Shown here piece after piece: positions 58,580-64,000 of a DNA stretch of 64,000 bases. Made by a program: the position numbers and the translations under genes. Each line of letters starts with the position of its first letter. Within the stretch, counting starts at the first letter, position 1. Location of the stretch: NCBI GenBank assembly GCA_963784995.1, contig CAWATZ010000006.1, positions 496,001 to 560,000 on the forward strand. Direction: 5' to 3'. The stretch comes from CAWATZ01 sp963784995 (GTDB lineage: Bacteria; Planctomycetota; Planctomycetia; Gemmatales; Gemmataceae). The notes under the pieces are model-generated. The model had not been told where the DNA came from. It saw only the letters and a list, made by a program, of their open reading frames with translations, and did not search any database.

Positions 58580-58622
58580 GCCCCGAAGGGGCGCAACACG
58601 ATAGCCCGGGGCATCGCCCCGG
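58580..58622. repeat. Two short hairpins between kinase and phosphatase genes
   Basis: GCCCCGAAGGGGC and CCGGGGCATCGCCCCGG. Possibly mRNA-level control of the ratio of the two enzymes. Confidence 0.55.
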
Positions 58623-58635
58623 TGGTGAGGCCACG

Positions 58636-60738
58636 ATGCCAACCAACGAACCTGAAATCGAAGAGATCCTTCCGACCTGGGACCAGGAACCGCCGCTGGC
58701 CCTGCCGGTGGAGAATCCCCTCCCGGCCGACAGCGTTCCCCTGGCTATTCCGGTGGAGCTTCCGGAACGGCCGGCCCCGACCAGCATCACCTGCCGGATC
58801 TGCGGCTCGGAGAACCCGCTGTCCCGCTCCGATTGCCACGATTGCGGCTACCACTTCACCGACGCCGATCGGGCGGCCGGTCATCCCGGCGGCAACTCTG
58901 CTCCGGCCGAGGTCCCGATGGCGCTGCCGGTGGCGTCTGCGGAGCCCGCAGGTCCCGTCATCCTGTTGCAAGGCCGCTTTGAGCTGGGTCAGAAGGTCAC
59001 GGAGCGGCGCGGCGTGATTCGTTATCGGGGCCTGGATCGCGGGGACGGCTCCGGGCCGCCGGTGCCGGTCTTCATCCTGCAAGAGAAACTCTCGCCTCCC
59101 GTGCCGCAGGCCGCGGAAGCGGCACCCGACCCGGCCGGCGACCCGGATGAGATCCTGCCCACCTTCGACGCCATTCCCACCGAGAGCGGCCCGACCACCG
59201 ACGTCCTGCCCGATCGGCCGGCCTGGCCCAGCGTCATCTGGGAGAAGTGTCTGCTGGCGCTGGAACATCCCGGCCTGCCGCGCCAGATCGCCAGCTTCAC
59301 CGAGGAGGGCTGCGACTACCTGGTCGAGGAGGTCCCCGCGGGCCAGCCGCTCTGGGACGCCTGGGACGATCCGGAGCGGACCTCGTTTCAGAAGTACGGA
59401 TACCTGGTCCAGCTGGCCGAGACCCTGCACAGCCTGCACCAGGCGCACGCCATCCTGGAAGGGCTGCGTCCGGACATCGTGGTGGTCACGGCCGAGGGCC
59501 AGACCCGCATCACCGACCTGAGCGATTTGCTTCCTCTCCCCTTCGAGGGCGACGAGCCCATTCGCGGCACCGCCTGGACCGCCCCCGAGTTGCTGGCAGG
59601 CCACGGCAAGGTCGATGCCCGGGCTGACCTGTACGGCTTTGGAGCGCTGCTCTACGCCCTGCACGTCGGCCGGGAGCTGAACGAGAAGGTCGATTTCGAT
59701 CGGCCGGGCGTGCCCAAGCCGTTCATTCCCCGCTTCCCCGACATTCACCCGACGTTTGGCCGGCTGATCAGCAAGACCTTCCGCAAGGAGCCGGACAGCC
59801 GGTTCCCGACCGACGAGGCCTGCAAGGAAGATGCCTCCGGCTTCCTGGAACTGATCCGCACCCTGGGAGTGCTGCGGCGGACGATCGACAACGTCCGGCT
59901 GGAGATCGCCAGCTGGACGACGACCGGCATGATCCGGACCGGCAACGAGGATGCCTTCGCGGTGCTGCACAGCACCGAGTCGCGCCAGGACGACCTGGGC
60001 GAGTCGGCCCTGGTGATCCTGTGCGACGGCATGGGCGGCTACGAGGCCGGCGAGGTGGCCGCGGCCATGGCCATCGCTGTCATCCGCCAGGCGCTGGTGC
60101 AGCAGAAGATGTTCGCGCACCTGGCCGGCGGCCCGCACTTCCCGGGCGATCCGCAGCAGTCCACGCCCCGGGCCGAAGGGCACGCCGGGCCGCCTCTGGA
60201 CGTCGAGGCGTGCAAGCTGGCCCTGCGTGGGGCCCTGCGTGAGGCCAACAAGCAGATTTTCCTCGCCTCGCGGGCCCCCGGCTCCAAGCGTCGCGGCATG
60301 GGCTGCACCGCCGAGGTGGTCTACGTCGATGGCCAGAACGTCGTGGTCGGCCACGTCGGCGACAGCCGGACCTACCACCTGCACGAGGGCCGGCTGATCC
60401 AGCTAACCCGCGATCAGACGCTGGTCAATCGGCTGGTGGAACTGGGCAATCTGAGCCCGGAAGCTGCCTTGACCCATCCCCGCCGCAACGAGCTGCAGCA
60501 GGCCGTCGGCGGCCAGCCGGACGTGGAGCCGGGCATCTACCACGGCGTCATGAAGGCGGGCGACTGGGTGCTGGTCTGCTCCGATGGCGTGACCAACCAC
60601 GTCACCAACGAGCAGCTCAAGGAGATGCTGCAAAGCGAGGCCGGCTCCGCCGAGATCGCCGCCCGCCGGCTGGTGAATTTGACCAACATCGAGGGGGCCA
60701 CCGACAACGCCACCGTCGTGGTCATACGGGCAACGTGA
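58636..60738 (+). CDS. Zinc-ribbon pseudokinase fused to a PP2C phosphatase
   Basis: 700 aa. Residues about 50-75 zinc ribbon (CRICGSENPLSRSDCHDCG). About 115-415 resemble a kinase fold (YLVQLAETLHSLHQAHAILE, TAPELLAGHGKVDARADLYG), but HRD reads LRPD and DFG reads DLSD, so it should be inactive. About 423-700 is PP2C: TGMIRTGNEDAFAV, ILCDGMGGYEAGE, GHVGDSRTYHL, VLVCSDGVTNHV and GATDNATVV, with the metal-binding aspartates. It would reverse the kinase's action. Ends the island. Confidence 0.9.
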   Translation: MPTNEPEIEEILPTWDQEPPLALPVENPLPADSVPLAIPVELPERPAPTSITCRICGSENPLSRSDCHDCGYHFTDADRAAGHPGGNSAPAEVPMALPVASAEPAGPVILLQGRFELGQKVTERRGVIRYRGLDRGDGSGPPVPVFILQEKLSPPVPQAAEAAPDPAGDPDEILPTFDAIPTESGPTTDVLPDRPAWPSVIWEKCLLALEHPGLPRQIASFTEEGCDYLVEEVPAGQPLWDAWDDPERTSFQKYGYLVQLAETLHSLHQAHAILEGLRPDIVVVTAEGQTRITDLSDLLPLPFEGDEPIRGTAWTAPELLAGHGKVDARADLYGFGALLYALHVGRELNEKVDFDRPGVPKPFIPRFPDIHPTFGRLISKTFRKEPDSRFPTDEACKEDASGFLELIRTLGVLRRTIDNVRLEIASWTTTGMIRTGNEDAFAVLHSTESRQDDLGESALVILCDGMGGYEAGEVAAAMAIAVIRQALVQQKMFAHLAGGPHFPGDPQQSTPRAEGHAGPPLDVEACKLALRGALREANKQIFLASRAPGSKRRGMGCTAEVVYVDGQNVVVGHVGDSRTYHLHEGRLIQLTRDQTLVNRLVELGNLSPEAALTHPRRNELQQAVGGQPDVEPGIYHGVMKAGDWVLVCSDGVTNHVTNEQLKEMLQSEAGSAEIAARRLVNLTNIEGATDNATVVVIRAT

Positions 60739-60747
60739 ATCTTCTGG

Positions 60748-60800
60748 AAGCCGCTTGCGGCTCAGCGCACCATGCGGTTGCGCTAAGCCGCAAGCGGCTC
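60748..60800. repeat. Palindrome (family C)
   Basis: AAGCCGCTTGCGGCTCAGCG and its inverse CGCTAAGCCGCAAGCGGCT around CACCATGCGGTTG. Confidence 0.87.
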
Positions 60801-60812
60801 AAGGTCCAAGCC

Positions 60813-61886
60813 ATGTCTACCCCTCTCCGGGTCGGTCTGATCGGCGCCGGCGGCAACATGAAAGCCCGGCACATTCCCGGTTTGCGTGCCGTGGCGGACG
60901 TGGAGATCGTGACCGTCTGCAATCGCCGGCCCGAATCGACGGCCGAGGTGGCCCGGGAGTACGGGATTCCGAATGCCAGCGAGCGCTGGCAAGACGTGGT
61001 CTACGAGCCGACCATCGATGCCGTGGTAATCGGCACCTGGCCCTACCTGCACCACCCGATCACTCTGTCGGCGCTGAACGCGGGCAAGCACGTGCTGACC
61101 GAGGCCCGGATGAGCATGACCGCCGCCGAGGCCCACGAAATGCTGGAGTTCGCCCGCCAGCGCCCCAAACTGGTCGCCCAGGTTGTGCCCAGCCCCTTTG
61201 GGCTGAAGGGACACGACGTGATGCTGGAGCTGATCGAGGCCGGCTTCCTGGGCGAGGTGCGCGAGGTGCAGGTGTGCCATCTGGGATCGGCCCTGGCCGA
61301 TGCGTCGGCGCCGCTGACCTGGCGGCAGGACGCGGACCTGTCCGGCTGCAACGTCCTCACCCTGGGCATCCTGCACGAGACCCTGCTGCGCTGGCAGCCT
61401 CCCCCGGTGCGGGTGCTGGCCCAGGCGCACGCCTTTATCCCGTCGCGCATTGACCCGAGCAGCGGCGTCCGCCGGCCGGTCGGGACGCCGGACAGCGTGC
61501 AGGTGCTGGCCATTTTGGAGAACGGGGCCCGGGCCAGCTATCACTTCAGCGGCGTCAGTCCCTTTGGCCAGCAGGCCTTCATCGCCCTGCACGGCAGCGA
61601 CGGCACGCTGATCTACGATCTCCTGAACGACCGCATTCGTGGGCAGAGCCGGCGGGGTGGGGTGACGGCATGTCACGCCGAACAACTGTCCGAGATCCCG
61701 ATTCCGCCGGAGAAGGCCCGGAGCTGGCAGGTGGAGGCCGACTTCGTCCGGTCGATCCGCGAAGGGGCCCCGGTGCGCTTCACCAGTTTCGAGACCGGAG
61801 TGGCCTACATGGAGTTCACCGAGGCCGTCGCCCGCAGCGCCCAGCAGGGAACGGCCGTCACGCTGCCGCTGAACGGTTCGCATTGA
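60813..61886 (+). CDS. Gfo/Idh/MocA-family oxidoreductase
   Basis: 357 aa from ATG 60813. Rossmann motif VGLIGAGGNMKARHIPG, VCNRRPESTAEVAREYG, and an EARMSMTAAEAHEML block in place of the usual EKP. NAD(P)-dependent oxidation of sugars or inositols is expected. No signal peptide. The substrate is unknown. The longer frame reads through the family C palindrome. Confidence 0.88.
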   Translation: MSTPLRVGLIGAGGNMKARHIPGLRAVADVEIVTVCNRRPESTAEVAREYGIPNASERWQDVVYEPTIDAVVIGTWPYLHHPITLSALNAGKHVLTEARMSMTAAEAHEMLEFARQRPKLVAQVVPSPFGLKGHDVMLELIEAGFLGEVREVQVCHLGSALADASAPLTWRQDADLSGCNVLTLGILHETLLRWQPPPVRVLAQAHAFIPSRIDPSSGVRRPVGTPDSVQVLAILENGARASYHFSGVSPFGQQAFIALHGSDGTLIYDLLNDRIRGQSRRGGVTACHAEQLSEIPIPPEKARSWQVEADFVRSIREGAPVRFTSFETGVAYMEFTEAVARSAQQGTAVTLPLNGSH

Positions 61887-61911
61887 CCCGCGCTGCGGTC
61901 TGTCCTATCAT
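61883..61911 (+). promoter_or_regulatory. Putative sigma-70 promoter
   Basis: TTGACC and TATCAT with a 17-nt spacer, overlapping the stop of the oxidoreductase gene and 71 bp before the next start. Confidence 0.55.
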
Positions 61912-61932
61912 CACCAAGATAAAGACGGTTCT

Positions 61933-61959
61933 CGGACCGTGTACCCATTGAAGCAAGGC
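61933..61959 (+). promoter_or_regulatory. Shared 5' leader motif, copy 2
   Basis: CGGACCGTG, ACCCATTGAAGC and AGGC, nearly the same as at 50984-51010 upstream of an unrelated gene. Confidence 0.55.
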
Positions 61960-61982
61960 CCGCAGCCAGCGGAGAGAGCCGC

Positions 61983-62711
61983 ATGAAGGCGGAAGAGCGA
62001 AAACATCTGCAAGCCAACACCCTCGTCGAGGGTCTGGGCAAACTCAGTCAAGGACTCCAGCAAGGGCTGCCGCGCAGTGTCTGGCTCCTCCTGGGCGCCG
62101 TCGTCCTGGTCGTGGTCCTCTTCTGGATCTGGCGGCATTTCTCCGAGCGCTCGCAACGGCTCAACGCCGCCCTGTGGTATGAGTTCGGGAAACTCGATGG
62201 CGTCGAGAGCATGGACAACTTTGTCAAGGACCTGTCCAAGGAAGAGCAGGCCAACCTCCTCAGCAACAAGGAGAAGTACGACCTGGAACGGCTGGAGAAA
62301 TTTGTCAAGGACAACGCTGGCACCGTCCAGGGCCGGCTGGCACGCTTCCAGCTGGCCCGGCTCTATCTTTACAAGGGCCTGCGCGACCTGGGCCGTGAGG
62401 GGACCGTTCGGAACCTCGCCCGGGAGAGGCTGGAGAAGGCGGCTGAAACCTACGACGTGCTGATCAAGGAAGCACGCGACATCCCCGTGCTCCATCAGGA
62501 AGCCATGCTCAACTGTGGCAAGGCTCAGGAGAGCCTGGGCGATCTGACCAGGGCCAACAAGTACTACAAGCAACTGCAGGACACCTACCCGAAAAGCGAG
62601 TTCGGCAAGCTGGCCGGGGAACAGATCAAGCGCCTGGAAACGCATCAGAACGAGATTACTCAGCTGGTCAAGGACCTGAAAGAGGTCCCGACACCGCCCG
62701 TCCACCCGTAG
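61983..62711 (+). CDS. Membrane-anchored TPR-like protein
   Basis: 242 aa. A cytoplasmic N-terminus of about 30 residues, one membrane helix (VWLLLGAVVLVVVLFWIW), and a helical C-terminal domain with TPR-like repeats (QGRLARFQLARLYLYKGLRD, AMLNCGKAQESLGDLTRANK). The layout resembles YfgM-type periplasmic chaperone partners. It precedes an rluD-type gene by 9 bp. Confidence 0.75.
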   Translation: MKAEERKHLQANTLVEGLGKLSQGLQQGLPRSVWLLLGAVVLVVVLFWIWRHFSERSQRLNAALWYEFGKLDGVESMDNFVKDLSKEEQANLLSNKEKYDLERLEKFVKDNAGTVQGRLARFQLARLYLYKGLRDLGREGTVRNLARERLEKAAETYDVLIKEARDIPVLHQEAMLNCGKAQESLGDLTRANKYYKQLQDTYPKSEFGKLAGEQIKRLETHQNEITQLVKDLKEVPTPPVHP

Positions 62712-62720
62712 GTCCGACTC

Positions 62721-63740
62721 ATGGAAATGCCCCTCTCTCCGCCCCTGGCCGGCGATCGCATTGTCGAGCTGTCCGTCAAGTGCAAGGCGGAGGGATTGCG
62801 CCTGGACCAGTTCCTGACCCAGACCGTCGGCGGCGAACTGAGCCGCTCCGTCTTGCAGCGCATCATCGAGAACGGCGGCGTCGAGGTCAACGGTAAGAAG
62901 GCCAAGGCCAGCTACAAGGTCCGCCACGGCGATCAGATCCGCGTCCAGCCTCCCGAGCCGAGCCATCCGCTGCCGCAGCCGGAAAACATCCCGCTGGAGA
63001 TCATCTACGAGGACGCCTATTTCGCCGTCGTCAACAAGCCGGCCGACATGGTCGTCCACCCCGCCAAGGGCCACTGGACTGGAACCCTGGTCAACGCTCT
63101 GCGCTTCCATTTCAGCGCCCTGAGCAACGCCAACGGCGACTATCGGCCCGGCATCGTCCACCGTCTCGACCGCGACACCAGCGGCGTCATCCTGATCGCC
63201 AAGGAGGAGCAGACGCACCGCGACCTGGCCCTGATGTTCGAGCAGCGCAAGGTCTTCAAGGAGTATGTGGCCCTGACGGCCGGCACCATCGACCGCGACA
63301 GCGATTACATCGAAGGCAAGATCGCCCACCATCCGACCGACCGGATCAAGATGGCGGTCACCGACGATGAGGACGATGAGGACGCCAAGGACGCCTGCAG
63401 CTACTATGAGGTGATCGAGCGCTTCCGGGGCTTCACCTGGGTGCGCGTCCAGCCGCGGACTGGCCGGACTCACCAGATCCGTGTCCACCTGGCCAGTATC
63501 GGCTGTCCGGTGCTGGCCGACAAGATCTACAGCGGCCGGGACTGTCTGCGCCTGGCCGACCTGCTGCCGGGCCTGCCCGCCGAGACGGACCGGATGCTGC
63601 TGAACCGGCAGGCGCTGCACGCCCATCGGCTGCGCTTCCGCCACCCCCGGCTGGGACAGATGCTCGAGATCAAGGCCCCGCTGCCGGCCGAGTTCCAGGC
63701 CACCCTGGAGGCGCTGCGGCGGCACCGACCGCTGCGATAG
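62721..63740 (+). CDS. RluD-family 23S rRNA pseudouridine synthase
   Basis: 339 aa. S4 RNA-binding domain about 20-85 (LRLDQFLTQTVGGELSRSVL, NGKKAKASYKVRHGD), then the pseudouridine synthase domain with VNKPADMVVHPAKGHWTGTL, catalytic HRLDRDTSG (Asp near residue 150), and RTGRTHQIRVHLASIGCPV. An acidic insert DDEDDEDAKDA is near residue 215. RluC/RluD/YlyB types are not distinguished. Confidence 0.93.
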   Translation: MEMPLSPPLAGDRIVELSVKCKAEGLRLDQFLTQTVGGELSRSVLQRIIENGGVEVNGKKAKASYKVRHGDQIRVQPPEPSHPLPQPENIPLEIIYEDAYFAVVNKPADMVVHPAKGHWTGTLVNALRFHFSALSNANGDYRPGIVHRLDRDTSGVILIAKEEQTHRDLALMFEQRKVFKEYVALTAGTIDRDSDYIEGKIAHHPTDRIKMAVTDDEDDEDAKDACSYYEVIERFRGFTWVRVQPRTGRTHQIRVHLASIGCPVLADKIYSGRDCLRLADLLPGLPAETDRMLLNRQALHAHRLRFRHPRLGQMLEIKAPLPAEFQATLEALRRHRPLR

Positions 63741-63754
63741 CCACCCGACCCGAA

Positions 63755-63829
63755 GGCGAGCCGGGAGCGTCAGCTCCCGGATTCTTGCGATTCGTCGGAG
63801 AATCCGGGAGCTGACGCTCCCGGCTCGCC
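63755..63829. repeat. Intergenic palindrome
   Basis: GGCGAGCCGGGAGCGTCAGC TCCCGGATTC and its inverse around TTGCGATTCGTCG. Confidence 0.87.
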
Positions 63830-63854
63830 CGAGTTCCTTCCCGAGGACCCCCCT

Positions 63855-64000
63855 GTGCTTCCCCCCGTTTCCCGCCCGATCGCACTCCTCTCCCTGCTGC
63901 TGCTCAGCACCACCCCGCTCCGCGCCGAGCCGAAGCCGCTGGAGTTCCAGCTGACCTTCTCTCCCGAGGTTTCCCGCCAGCCCTTCACCGGCCGGGTCTA
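63855..64000 (+). CDS. Start of a secreted protein (truncated by window end)
   Basis: About 48 codons from GTG: PVSRPIALLSLLLLSTTPLR is a signal peptide, followed by KPLEFQLTFSPEVSRQPFTG. The first mature residues resemble those of planctomycete secreted esterases of the alpha/beta-hydrolase type, but too little is present to assign a function. Confidence 0.6.
   Translation, partial: MLPPVSRPIALLSLLLLSTTPLRAEPKPLEFQLTFSPEVSRQPFTGRV

Noticed and set aside
48007..60738. Type VI or ESX secretion locus.
   Set aside because: FHA, kinase and PP2C genes are present but no sheath, baseplate, Hcp, VgrG or EccC-like gene is in the window.

Overview
The window is high-GC bacterial DNA that reads as a planctomycete, most likely from the Gemmata lineage. 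The evidence is two ECF sigma factor / Ser-Thr kinase pairs of the planctomycete type, kinases and FHA proteins fused to zinc ribbons, TPR and HEAT proteins, lipoproteins with low-complexity tails, and almost every intergenic gap filled by a long perfect palindrome. This is inference from gene content; no rRNA is present. About ten otherwise well-conserved genes are each broken by one single-base frameshift. That pattern suggests residual indel errors in the assembly rather than ten pseudogenes, so those genes are reported as one gene each with the shift marked.

Layout. 1-7.8 kb: metabolic and small genes (D-threonine aldolase-like enzyme, PSP1 protein, a TPR-YggX fusion, hemB, an alanine-glyoxylate-type aminotransferase, an isochorismatase-family hydrolase, an SDR). 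7.8-15.2 kb: two tandem ECF sigma / membrane Ser-Thr kinase pairs whose kinase C-lobes are almost identical but whose C-terminal domains differ (LRR versus LamG plus FGE-sulfatase). 15.2-16.1 kb: a scar with a group II intron domain V-VI remnant, a palindrome and a decapitated sigma-54 activator. 16.1-34.1 kb: APC permease, glutamate dehydrogenase, two glycosyltransferases and a methyltransferase, a SABATH-type methyltransferase, an ANTAR regulator with a histidine kinase, a TolC-like protein, a TIM-barrel protein and a large TPR protein.

34.1-40.9 kb (minus strand): a complete housekeeping Fe-S cluster operon, iscR-iscS-iscU-iscA-hscB-(small membrane protein)-tRNA-Val-hscA-iscX, with an Rrf2-like operator ahead of iscR. 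iscU is interrupted by a 970-nt group I intron that carries a LAGLIDADG homing endonuclease. It sits exactly between the codons for Gly38 and Asp39 in the ECGD cluster-binding motif. P1 and P10 pairings and a P7-like core can be read directly. This is the most striking observation in the window.

41-48 kb: HEAT protein, membrane protein, Gly/Met-rich lipoprotein, a 251-bp MITE-like element, a MOSC protein, a duplicated HNH-type zinc protein, tRNA-Pro and a coiled-coil membrane protein.

48.0-60.7 kb (plus strand): a coherent signalling island. It has two membrane FHA proteins, a zinc-ribbon FHA protein, two paralogous zinc-ribbon/Ig-like membrane proteins, a VWA protein, a zinc-ribbon Ser/Thr kinase, and a zinc-ribbon pseudokinase-PP2C fusion. 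Kinase, phosphatase, phosphothreonine readers and probable membrane outputs are encoded together without any type VI secretion genes. I propose it as a previously unnamed phosphosignalling system. 60.8-64 kb: Gfo/Idh/MocA oxidoreductase, a TPR membrane protein, an RluD-family pseudouridine synthase and the start of a secreted protein.
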